DNA of 64,000 nucleotides, from the NCBI RefSeq assembly GCF_029167105.1, contig NZ_JARFML010000003.1:124001-188000 (forward strand). The letters run 5' to 3'. Shown here piece after piece: positions 35,690-46,671 of the stretch. Position numbers and translations under genes: made by a program. Every line of letters begins with the position of its first letter. Position 1 is the first letter of the stretch. This DNA comes from Bradyrhizobium yuanmingense (GTDB taxonomy: Bacteria; Pseudomonadota; Alphaproteobacteria; Rhizobiales; Xanthobacteraceae). The notes beneath the pieces were generated by a model. The model was given only the letters and a program-made list of their open reading frames with translations. It had not been told where the DNA came from and ran no database searches.

Positions 35690-36125
35690 AGATTCGGGCG
35701 CCACACGCGCAGGCCCGATAGCTCGATCCCTCGATTTGGATAACAACCGCGTGGTGAAGCAGGCGATCAAGCAATGCGGTGGCGACGACGGCATCTCACA
35801 AAGACCTCGCCCCATTCGGCAAAGCCGCGTTTTAACGTGAAGAGCATCGCACCCTATTTCATAGCGGGCGTTGACCAACTGGAAGAACAAATTGCCGCCG
35901 CCGGGCACGACCGGGAAGTAACCGATTCGTCGACGACAAGGAGGGAGTCGCGGGCGAGGAACCGCAGGCGCTCGCGCAAAGTGCTTTCGCGTTCGGCTTT
36001 TGAGAGGGTGCTAATGATGTCGGCTAGCGTGGCGAACGCGACGCTCTTTCCCGCCTTCAGGGCCTCGACAACGAGTGCCGTCGCGAGATGACTCTTGCCG
36101 GTGCCTGGCGAACCAGCGTCATAAT
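35690..36125 (-). pseudogene. IstB-like ATPase fragment
   Basis: Minus strand: Walker A in GSPGTGKSHLATALVVEALK, then KSVAFATLADIISTLSKAER and Walker B DSLLVVDE. A frame change leads to GGGNLFFQLVNARYE, and another to GFAEWGEVF. The N-terminal third is absent. This is a third, distinct istB type in the window. Confidence 0.8.
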
Positions 36126-36349
36126 GCCGGGTGTCTAAGATCCGAGATTGGGATCCTCTAAGCGTTTCACCGCGATGCGGAACGTCAGTTATTGTTGTCG
36201 ACTGCAAGCGGCTTGGCGATGAGACGCATTTTGTTATCAGACAACCTGATCCGACGTTAACGCTTCTGGCGGCATGGATGGCGGCTCCCGCCGCCGCTTC
36301 TTTCCTCCGACTGGCAGCTGATCCGCGGCTCGTGGGAACGAAACATCCA

Positions 36350-36640
36350 AATCTTGGACCAATCAGAAAGGGCCCATTCGTCGCGCTGGCGAGCGTCCCG
36401 GCAACGCTAGGTACGGCGGCTGGGCTGGCAACCGATACTGACGGCAAAGTATTGGACCGAAATGGCAGCCCAATCGCGGGTCTTTATGCCTGTGGCAATG
36501 ACATGACCTCGCCAATGCGTGGGATCTATCCCGGAGCAGGCATCACAATTGGCTCGGCCATCGTATTCGCATATCGCGTTGTCAATAGCATCCTGGCTTC
36601 GGCTCGTCAGGGACAAAAGGCTGCGGCTTCTGGAGCTTAA
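36350..36640 (+). pseudogene. C-terminal fragment of an FAD-dependent oxidoreductase
   Basis: The frame reads FVALASVPATLGTAAGLATD, then GKVLDRNGSPIAGLYACGND and the FAD-binding end RGIYPGAGITIGSAIVFAYR. This is the last 95 residues of a flavoprotein of the fumarate reductase/ketosteroid dehydrogenase group. The preceding sequence in frame is unrelated (an istB relic begins at 36125 on the other strand), so only the end survives. Confidence 0.78.
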
Positions 36641-37789
36641 TGGTCAAGTTCAGGGGCCTGGCGGCGCGATCGCGCTCTCTCTGTTCGGGCGCAGATAAGC
36701 CAGTTGGAACGAGAAGTCGAAGCTAACCAGCGTCTTGATTGCCGAGATGCGCGTCATTTGTAACGCGATCCTGATGCGGCCTTGCGCCCCGTGAGCTCCT
36801 AGGCGAGTAGGGCTATAGTGCAGGTGTGAAACTTCGCGAATGGGGCGTATGGACAGTCTCTCTGTTGGCAAGCCGCCGAAAAACGGCGCTGACGATCCCG
36901 CTCACGGCTGGTCCCCATAATCATCGGCCAGTCCGGCTGTGGGCACTCATTGCTGGGCAAATCAAGTGGTGGCTACGCAGGGATGGGGGACGGGCGCAGG
37001 TTGGATATTGGGCTTTGTGCGGAGCGTCGATCAGCATCTCGGCGGCGGACCCCAGCTTAACGGCCTCGGAGCCGATGCGCTCAATGGGTGGTTCGCGTGA
37101 AGGTGCGTCATCTGTGTCTAAGAGGCAAGAAGGCCAAGTGAAATTGAAAGCGCATCCGCTTGTCTCGGTGGAGGCGACGACCAAAGACCAAGGTAATCTG
37201 ATGGTCACCGCGGCTCTTGTCGTTGGCGAGCACGATCGCATCGTCGGCGACGCGTGACCAAGACATGCAGCAGATCGCCGAGACGCAAGCCAGTATGACG
37301 TCGAGATCGACTGCATCGGCGATCTCGCCGCAGGCGTTCTTGAACGAGAACAGGCGTCAGTCCAGATGATCTCGAAGAGATCATTCTTGTGGGTCGCTGG
37401 CTGATGGTCGAGCGGAATAAAGGCGGGGCAAGCAGTGAAGTCGTAAATCATCTGAAAGATCGCAGTGCTCACCATCGATCAGCCGACCTGCGTCGACCTC
37501 GGGTATCTGTTCGATCTAAGACAGGAGTGTTAGTTCATCCACTGTTCTTGTGGTTTAGACGACGCCAGGATCGAAAAACAAGGTGTTATCGCGTGGTGCC
37601 CCGCTGGCATCCTTTCTGCAAGGGGCAGAAGAGGGGGAGACAGCGCTCAAGGTGCTCTATGAGTTAGACGGCCAAAGCGCTGTCAGCCTCCACATAACGC
37701 TGCTGTCATTGTCCCACACAGGAAATAACTGATTCTGTACAAGTTGGGCGCATTGGCGATTGCTTTGTTGGCTCAACAGGAGGGGCCTC
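36641..37789. other. No assignable gene; upstream region of the S9 peptidase
   Basis: About 1.15 kb with open frames on both strands but no recognised family. At 37605-37620 TGGCAT-N5-CTGCA resembles a sigma54 promoter with two mismatches, too weak to call. A plus-strand string GAPLASFLQGAEEGETALKV near 37590-37650 looks protein-like but has no start. Confidence 0.35.
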
Positions 37790-40048
<2,259 letters not shown>

Positions 40049-40599
40049 TGACGTGAAGAGCCAACATTTCGCGGCCCCCTCAGATATCAGGAGTGTTGCC
40101 CTTGAAAGCTGGCGAAGCAAAAGCTTTTCAGTGATCTCTGATATTGGAGCGCTGCGGTCGTATGAAGTCGGCGCGTAGCGCATGGCTTTCGGGCGCCGCT
40201 TCGCTGATGGCCTCCGCGCCGGCGCATGTGTGTTGCCTCGTTTCATAACTTAGCCCCGGCCTTGGAGTCGGGGTATTTGATCGCACCCTGAAGGGAAGAA
40301 ATCATGAAAACAATGACCTAATTGAGGTCCGCGCTTGTGGGACGATATGCCCAAGCTGGTAGTGGTTCGCAATCAACCGATTCGCCGAAATGTTCCTCCG
40401 TCAAACCGTGTTCGCCGCGCCAGCGTCGTTGGTCTTCCGCCGGACGGACTTGTCGATCGAGCTTAGCCCACGCCATTGAAAGGCACCGCGATCGTGCTGC
40501 CAAGAAGGTATGAATGTTGGCCGACATGCGCCAATAGGTAGTTGTATGTGGCGCCAGGCAGAGCTGATTTGCGTTCAGCGCCAGCTGATGGGCGTGGTC
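40049..40599. other. Intergenic, no gene seen
   Basis: About 550 bases. A good-looking start (GGGAAG then ATGAAAACAATGACC) near 40304 is followed at once by a stop, perhaps the stump of a small DUF1059-type gene (MKTMT). Otherwise nothing. Confidence 0.35.
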
Positions 40600-40920
40600 T
40601 TAGGCTGCCTCGGACGGCAAACTTGCCGACTTTCCGTCTTGCGTCGCGTTCAAGCGCCCGTGCATCTCCTTGCTGGCCTTAAAGTGCGGAAAGCGCTTCT
40701 CGCCAACTCGCACGAGCTCGCCTGTTCGCGGATTTCTGGTCATGCGAGCCCGCCGTTGCTTGGTAGAAAAGATTCCGAAGCCGCGAAGCTCGACCCGATC
40801 TCCGCGCTCGAGCGCAGCAACGATCTCGCCGAGAATTGCGCCTACAATTTTCTCGACGTCACGCTGGTAAAGGTGCGGATGTCGGCCGGCGATACGCTCC
40901 ACGAGTTCGGACCTAATCAT
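40600..40920 (-). CDS. IHF-beta/HU-family DNA-bending protein
   Basis: 106 residues. [20 protein letters not shown], then [20 protein letters not shown] and the hallmark [20 protein letters not shown] define an HU/IHF subunit, closest to IHF-beta (RxxRxxRNPRTGE arm). The arm tip proline-bearing segment is intact. IHF bends DNA between enhancer-bound activators and sigma54 polymerase, so an accessory copy could act at promoters such as that at 28971. It is probably a paralogue of a chromosomal copy, which the window cannot show. Start chosen at the ATG at 40920, where the fold begins. The tail beyond residue 95 is longer than usual. Confidence 0.87.
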   Translation of the reverse strand: MIRSELVERIAGRHPHLYQRDVEKIVGAILGEIVAALERGDRVELRGFGIFSTKQRRARMTRNPRTGELVRVGEKRFPHFKASKEMHGRLNATQDGKSASLPSEAA

Positions 40921-42121
40921 TGACGCTACCATCCACAGCATTGATGAACGATCATTTCCTAGAAAGCGCTGGCGCATGTCAAGCCGCAGCTGGGTAGAAC
41001 GACCAGAACCTGCCGAACGCAATTCGGCGGATATGACGAAGCATTTGAAATTTGGCATCACCAAGGTAGCGGTGGTATCTGGATCTAACAAGTGCCTGCA
41101 ACGACTCTGAAGAACTGTGCTCCTTTTTTGCTCGCTTGTGGCTGTGGTGTTGCGTTGATCCTCAAAAACTTGGGGGCCGTTTCATCTATTGTCGCGCAAT
41201 CTTGCCAAGCATTCACGATCGAGAGCTGGTGCTGTTGGGAATGAGAACGGACAGTCTGATATCTGACGTGCGAAGCCAGCATGCCACATCGCCGGCGAAG
41301 ATCGGCACCTGTTGTTGATCATATCGATGGATCCAGAGTAATCGACAATCAGACAGGAAGGTCGATTGAGCGATGTCTCAACCCTACGTCAATCGACGTA
41401 TCGAATCATAGCGCAGCCAGCGTTGTCGCCGAAGAGGGCGGTTTTCGGGGCGTCTCATCTGAGCGCGCCTGTGACAGCCCCGATTGCCACCACTTTGGGG
41501 ACGAGGCGATCCGGTGTTTTCTGGCCTGTGTCGGTGACGACTATCCCCGCGCTCTTAACGTGGCACGGTGGCTGATCGGGCCGTGGGTCGCCGGCCAAGA
41601 TTGAGCGAGCGAATCATCCTAATTCGATGGAGCGTTGGTGGGGGCGATGCCCTCCGTAACTGATCCGGGGCTTCGGCGGCACTGTCAGCGGAGCGCCTTC
41701 TGATCCTTCGCCGACATGGCTCCGATATACTTGCCAGCGTCACGAGGCCTCGGCCGCCGAGCTCAAGCTGATCGTCGATCGGCCGCCCCTTGCCCACCGG
41801 TCATCCACTTCGCCGATTATTGGTGATGCGAAGGATTGCGGTTGTCTTGGTTTGCAGATGCCCCCTCCGAGCTGGCCTTAAAAGCGGCCTTCGCATCTCG
41901 AGATCATCCGCGCTGCCAAAGGGCGCGTCGGCCGGATGCACACGGATATCCCGGAACTCGCTAGGCCGGTGGACGCTTGCCGACGTGGCGTTCATCTTGC
42001 CGATCGCTGGCAGCTATATTTTGACGAACCGTCGAATTTCAGAACGGCAATTTCCAAAAGACATAGAGAAGCCAAGCGATGGCCCCCCAGAAAACGATTC
42101 CCCGGACTATGAAAATCAGTG
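40921..42121. other. No assignable gene
   Basis: About 1.2 kb with open frames but no recognised family. It contains many stops in all frames around 41600-42000. Likely decayed sequence. Confidence 0.4.
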
Positions 42122-42529
42122 TCATGGCCGAGCCGAAACATATGATCCGCCTGAGTGCCCATGCGGCTGCGCCATAGCGATTTCATCGATCGCGTCCGCC
42201 AGTCCTCGTAAGAAGACCTGATACCACGCATCATCATCAGGCAGCTCCCACTCCCGCAGGCCGGCGACGTATCGGGTAAGAGCGATAACGCCCCCGATCG
42301 TGGTTGGCGCCGATCGGATGAGCACATTTGCATGCTCCGTGAGAGCCAAGTTCCGTTGGCCGCTGATTTCGTCGGCGGCTTCAAATTCGCATACCTTCTC
42401 AAGTTTCGCCGATACCGACGCGGCCGCATCGTAGTAGGCGGACAGTTCGCGATGCTTCTGAATGACGGCGAAGATCAGATCTCGATCAGCTGCAGCAGCC
42501 GACGGCGTGAAAAGTTCCTGCGATGACAT
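42122..42529 (-). CDS. Conserved hypothetical protein
   Basis: 135 residues from the ATG at 42529 (MSSQELFTPS). Mostly helical, with QKHRELSAYYDAAASVSAKL, ALTEHANVLIRSAPTTIGGV and LTRYVAGLREWELPDDDAWY. I recall similar short proteins repeated in Bradyrhizobium genomes, without known function. The GGVIALTRY... segment suggests a compact helical domain. An upstream in-frame start at 42700 adds 57 residues that look non-coding. No operon partner. Confidence 0.68.
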   Translation of the reverse strand: MSSQELFTPSAAAADRDLIFAVIQKHRELSAYYDAAASVSAKLEKVCEFEAADEISGQRNLALTEHANVLIRSAPTTIGGVIALTRYVAGLREWELPDDDAWYQVFLRGLADAIDEIAMAQPHGHSGGSYVSARP

Positions 42530-42813
42530 GCTGGCCCCGGGTAAATAGCAACGCGATGTTAGCATGCCAGCTACGGCGATAATCGGCGTAGAGGCGCTTT
42601 CATCCGCTGTCTTTCTGCTCAATCGGCTTGAAGATGAGATCACTTTCGCGAGGATGGCGCGAGAAAGGAGGTCGCGGGCCTCAGAATGATCCAGTCGCAC
42701 TGTTCGGCCGTATCGGAATCTTCTGAGTGGAGGCCACTCTCAGGACGATCCCTGCTCGCGAGCTGTGAGAAGGCCGGATATCATCAAACACGGATGGTAG
42801 GACAAATGTCGCT

Positions 42814-43300
42814 CTAGCCCTTCGTTGCAAAGATGCCAGCGAGTTTCAGGACCTTGGCGATGCTTCCTCCTAGTAGGACCTTGATGGCGGGATGCCCCGA
42901 CCTGATCCAGCCCGCCAGGGCCTCCATCCCTCGCTCGGCGCGCCCTAACCTTGATGAGGGCCACATCGATCTGCCCGCCTCGGCCCGGCCCTTGGCGGGC
43001 CTCGTCTGCATCGATCGGTTCCAGCACGCGATAGCCGCACCCGCGCAAGTATTCGGCGAGCGGCTGGCGCACCAGTACTGGCGCTCTACCACCAGGACGG
43101 TCGGCTTCGACAGCGGATGCCCTCCTTGCATCGATCCTGCGATCAGCCGCGCAATACCGCGATACGGCTTTGGGATGAACCTGCCGGGCAACTGCTTCTT
43201 TTTGGCCCCCGCAGCCGATAAGAACAGGCACCTGTGGGTATTTGGCGCGAACAAGCTCGGCAAATCGGACCGTCGAGCTCTTCACTTTGGTTTCGGCTGA
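42814..43300 (-). pseudogene. Response-regulator receiver-domain remnants
   Basis: Minus-strand pieces in different frames. First ELVRAKYPQVPVLIGCGG and PKPYRGIARLI, the end of a receiver domain. Then LSKPTVLVVE, followed in another frame by VLVRQPLAEYLRGCGYRVLE, the start of a second receiver domain, and IRSGHPAIKVLLGGSIAKVL, ending its phosphorelay half. The phospho-acceptor region is degraded. These are one or two CheY-like regulators broken by frameshifts. Confidence 0.65.
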
Positions 43301-43539
43301 ATGCCCGCAGGCGGCCACGCCTCAAGCCTCTGTTAGTGCAGAAATGTCAAAGCAAGTACGCGACCTGAATTAGGGCATCATTAAGTAAGAACGTTTACAA
43401 GAGAATGCCGGAGCCGTCGCTTGTCTCGCGTAACGGCTCCGTGGCCTGCTTGCCAACTCGCCGCCGGTTCGGTCGGAGCGCCAATCGCACGCGCTGGCGC
43501 ATTAAGATTATTCAAACTGATAAGCGAGCATCTCATCCG

Positions 43540-44574
43540 ATGGGTCCGATGAGGCTTTGGGTCGGCTTGGCATATCTGGTGGCATTTTTGCCGGTGGGCC
43601 TGTCTTTTGCTCTGACCACGGGAGAGCAGCCGGATGAACTCGCGGCCGTCCGCGCCACCTATCGTCGGCCGCAAGTGATTCCATTTCCGAGCAGCAACCC
43701 CTATTCGGACGCGAAAGCTGCTCTGGGAGAAATGCTGTTTTTCGACCCGCTGCTCTCGCGGTCGAAAACGCGCTCCTGTGCGACGTGTCATAACCCGTCA
43801 CTTTCCTGGGGAGATGGCCTCGCGCACGCCATCGGCGAGGATCCGAAAGGCCTGCCGCTTCGTGCGCCGAGCCTGATCGATGTGGCCTTCATTGAGCCGT
43901 TGGGGTGGGACGGGAAGTTCGCCGATATTGAATCGGTTGCCTTTGGTCCGATCACGAATCCGTTGAACATGAATCTCACCGAAGCGGACCTGATTGCGCG
44001 CCTCTCGGCTATCCCTGCCTATTGCGAGGCGTTCGTTCGCGCGTTCGGAGATGATGCTATCACCCGGCCCCGGATCGAAGCGGCGTTGGCAACGTTTCAA
44101 CGCACCATCGTGGCCGGCGAGTCACCGTTTGACCGTTGGATCATTGGCGACGAGACCGCCATCAGCACGGCAGCAAAACGCGGGTTTGAGGTTTTCAACG
44201 GCAAGGCGGGCTGTTCGACCTGCCACAAGGGACCATCCTTCACGGACGGATCGTTTCACGATATTGGCACGGCCAAGAACGAAGACATAGGACGTGGACG
44301 GCTGTTCCCGCGGTCCGAAAAGCTCCGGTATGCATTCAAGACGCCGACGTTACGCGATGTCGCTCGCCGCGCTCCCTATATGCATGATGGATCGGTTGCG
44401 ACCTTGGAAGATGTCATCGAGCTTTACGACAAGGGTGGCATTGACCGCCCAAGCCGCTCCCCCTCGATCAAACCTCTGTCTCTGACGCCAGGCGAGAAGA
44501 AGGAGCTCATCGCCTTTCTCCAAAGCCTCAATGCCTCATCGCCACTTGCGGCGTTTCCGAGGCTACCGCGATAG
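43540..44574 (+). CDS. Di-heme cytochrome c peroxidase (MauG/CCP family)
   Basis: 344 residues. A signal peptide (LWVGLAYLVAFLPVGLSFAL) exports it to the periplasm. Two c-type heme motifs are present: CATCH (residue about 85) and CSTCH (about 227). The conserved GEMLFFDPLLSRSKTRSCAT, split over its GEMLFFDP core, and the distal-end signature FKTPTLRDVARRAPYMHDGS identify the bacterial CcpA/MauG family. Members reduce hydrogen peroxide or carry out high-valent oxidation of partner proteins. Start taken at 43540; the frame extends upstream to 43405 without signal character. It heads a group with two membrane proteins and a cupredoxin. Confidence 0.9.
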   Translation: MGPMRLWVGLAYLVAFLPVGLSFALTTGEQPDELAAVRATYRRPQVIPFPSSNPYSDAKAALGEMLFFDPLLSRSKTRSCATCHNPSLSWGDGLAHAIGEDPKGLPLRAPSLIDVAFIEPLGWDGKFADIESVAFGPITNPLNMNLTEADLIARLSAIPAYCEAFVRAFGDDAITRPRIEAALATFQRTIVAGESPFDRWIIGDETAISTAAKRGFEVFNGKAGCSTCHKGPSFTDGSFHDIGTAKNEDIGRGRLFPRSEKLRYAFKTPTLRDVARRAPYMHDGSVATLEDVIELYDKGGIDRPSRSPSIKPLSLTPGEKKELIAFLQSLNASSPLAAFPRLPR

Positions 44575-44600
44575 CTGTCAGGGCAGGCAGTATTGACGCT

Positions 44601-44762
44601 CTAGGGAAGATGCGGCAGAGCCGCGCCCAGCAGTCCGAAGCCGAGGATCATAATAGCGCCGGCGCAAGTCTCGAGCATTTCGGCGCGCGCTGGACGCCAT
44701 CTTGCCCCGAATGCAAATGCTGAACCCACCACCACAGTTGCAGCACTGATCGCCCCGAACAT
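44601..44762 (-). CDS. Small membrane protein
   Basis: 53 residues from the ATG at 44762: MFGAISAATVVVGSAFAFGA, then a basic loop (RWRPARAEML) and a second hydrophobic segment (AGAIMILGFGLLGAALPHL). Two membrane helices form a hairpin. It lies convergent with the peroxidase gene. No family is recognised, but the hydrophobic design is unlike a chance frame. Confidence 0.5.
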   Translation of the reverse strand: MFGAISAATVVVGSAFAFGARWRPARAEMLETCAGAIMILGFGLLGAALPHLP

Positions 44763-44971
44763 GCCACGGCTCCCCCATCTCCGATCTGCCTGTCTTTGAG
44801 TACGACAGCCGGGTTGAGGAGCCATCATTGAGATGGCTACAACTTGAAGGGACTTGCAGCTGCTAGCAAAACGGCAGGGGAATCGCCGTTAACCACGCGG
44901 ATGCAGGTGTGGCGAAACCTTTAAAACTTCTGGTATACTGAACGAATAGTTAAGGGTGGGCGGTAATTGCC

Positions 44972-46030
44972 ATGATTGGGGATCGGAGCCGCGCTTTCGG
45001 CTCGGCATTTCGTGGAAATCTCCTCAAGGGCATCGTGGCGCTCTCGTTCTGGGTGGCGGAGACCCAGGGCGCCAGTGCCCATGTCAAGTGGTTTTGCGCC
45101 TATGACGTTTCCGGGCAGCCGCGCCGCCTCGAGAATGTCCTTTGCCAGGATTTTGAGCTGCTTGTTGGGCTTGCGCTGTTTTGGCTGTTTGCCGGCTGCC
45201 TGGTTGAGCGCACCTCGTTAGGCGAGGCCATGACGCGGTCGCTCGACCGCGTGACCTGCGAATTGCGGCTGCACACCGAAGAGATGATCCGCGTCGTCTG
45301 CGGTTTTTTCTTCATCGCGGTCTGGGCAGTAGGCGGTATCATGCTGACGCCCGAACTGAAAACGACGTCACCCTTCGTCGGACCATTGCAGCTTGCGATC
45401 GCTGCGGGCGTGCTGTCGCGGCGCACGCTGCCGCTGTCTGCAGCCGGGATCGTGGTCCTGTTCGGGCTCGCCCTGCGCGATTACGGCACGTTTCACCTCG
45501 CCGACTATCCGATCTTTCTGGGCCTCGCGGCCTACTTGGCGTTGGTTGGATTGCAGAAGGACGTCTTCGGCATGCGGCCGCTGGATGTGGTTCGGTATTC
45601 GACCGCCGTGACCTTGATGTGGGCCTCCGTGGAAAAATGGGCCTATCCGGAATGGAGTTTTCCGCTTCTGATCGAGCACCCCGGTCTCACGCTGGGTTTG
45701 GAAAGCGAGTTCTATATGCGCGCTGCCGGCGTCGTGGAATTCACGCTGGCGTTTGGTCTTCTTTGGACCGCGCTGGTCCGGCGTGTGGCGGCCGCAGTGC
45801 TTGCCGGAATGTTCATCAGCGCGTGCCTCGAATTCGGGAAGCTCGATGCGATCGGGCATTCGGCCATCATTGCTGTCTTGTTGGCGATCATTGCTGACGA
45901 TTGGCAGCCCGCCGGGAGCGATCGTCGCGTTCCCTGGCTGGCGCCGGTCGGGCTGGGCGCGTCGCTGACCGTCACCGTCTCTGCCTACTATGTCGCGCAC
46001 GCGACGATCTTCAATACATCGATTCTCTAG
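44972..46030 (+). CDS. Polytopic membrane protein, possibly DoxX-like
   Basis: 352 residues with about eight hydrophobic segments (for example FELLVGLALFWLFAGCLV, VVCGFFFIAVWAVGGIML, AAYLALVGL, VVEFTLAFGLLWTALV, AIIAVLLAIIA). An early HVKWFC segment follows the first helix, placing a His and a Cys near the periplasmic face. The centre (WASVEKWAYPEWSFPLLIEH) has a charged pair inside a membrane region, reminiscent of DoxX-type or quinol-linked proteins. The function is not known. It lies between the peroxidase and the convergent cupredoxin, with only three bases to the latter, and probably belongs to the same redox module. Confidence 0.72.
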   Translation: MIGDRSRAFGSAFRGNLLKGIVALSFWVAETQGASAHVKWFCAYDVSGQPRRLENVLCQDFELLVGLALFWLFAGCLVERTSLGEAMTRSLDRVTCELRLHTEEMIRVVCGFFFIAVWAVGGIMLTPELKTTSPFVGPLQLAIAAGVLSRRTLPLSAAGIVVLFGLALRDYGTFHLADYPIFLGLAAYLALVGLQKDVFGMRPLDVVRYSTAVTLMWASVEKWAYPEWSFPLLIEHPGLTLGLESEFYMRAAGVVEFTLAFGLLWTALVRRVAAAVLAGMFISACLEFGKLDAIGHSAIIAVLLAIIADDWQPAGSDRRVPWLAPVGLGASLTVTVSAYYVAHATIFNTSIL

Positions 46031-46033
46031 GCG

Positions 46034-46396
46034 CTATTTGGTGACGTGGACGGCGAGCTTCATTTTTGGATGTATGCCACACAAGACGGTATAGTCACCG
46101 CCGACCGAAAAAACGACGTCGAACTGGCTGCCTGGCTGTTGATCGCCGGAATCGAACTCAAATTTGTCGGAGCTCAAGTAGGCGTGATGCAAGAGCTCGC
46201 CGTCATCATTAACGAACCGTAAAGCATCACCGCGCTTGATCATGATCTCGCGAGGGCGGAATTCCTGGTCCTTTTGCGAGATCAGGTAGGGATTTGCACC
46301 CAAGGCGGCGCCAGCGAGCAATCCCGCAGCAAGTACCCCCATGATCTGAAACGCACACTTGCCGAGGGGGAGACGGCGCAACAACAATGAAAACAT
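46034..46396 (-). CDS. Cupredoxin-like periplasmic copper protein
   Basis: 120 residues. A signal peptide (AFQIMGVLAAGLLAGAALGA) precedes a plastocyanin-like domain: EFRPREIMIKRGDALRFVND, then the copper ligand His in ELLHHAYLSS, and the C-terminal Cys-His-Met loop in YTVLCGIHPKMKLAVHV. All four type 1 copper ligands (His, Cys, His, Met) are present. Such proteins pass single electrons in the periplasm, for example between a dehydrogenase and a di-heme peroxidase. It is convergent with the membrane protein gene. Confidence 0.85.
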   Translation of the reverse strand: MFSLLLRRLPLGKCAFQIMGVLAAGLLAGAALGANPYLISQKDQEFRPREIMIKRGDALRFVNDDGELLHHAYLSSDKFEFDSGDQQPGSQFDVVFSVGGDYTVLCGIHPKMKLAVHVTK

Positions 46397-46671
46397 CCCG
46401 TACTCCTTAAATTCAGAGCGCCCTAAAACTCAAGCGGACCGTCGCATCGGTGGTTCGCGGTACCGAATTGTCCCGGCCCTTTATCGCAAGCCGATCTTAA
46501 CGATTTCAGCATTGGTTGCAGGCATTGTTGGAGCAATTTGAGATGGGCGAGCTGCCTCGCGCAGAGACTTGACTGCGCGCCGGGAGCCTCGCCAAACCAG
46601 TTTTTTGGCGCGGCTATTCCGAAATGGGCGTTGTCACCAATCGCTTTGACAATCGGAGGACTTGCGGCCTC

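Noticed and set aside
35672..35699. A second possible tts box beginning GTCAGGTTCT
   Set aside because: Only the first ten bases fit; the AGCT and CC-TA elements are absent and no intact gene follows.
37605..37620. A second possible sigma54 promoter before the S9 peptidase gene
   Set aside because: TGGCAT-C-N4-CTGCA has two mismatches, including one in the conserved TTGC element, and lies 170 bases from the start codon.
40304..40323. A DUF1059-like gene start (MKTMT)
   Set aside because: The frame stops after five codons and the following translation does not recover the family.
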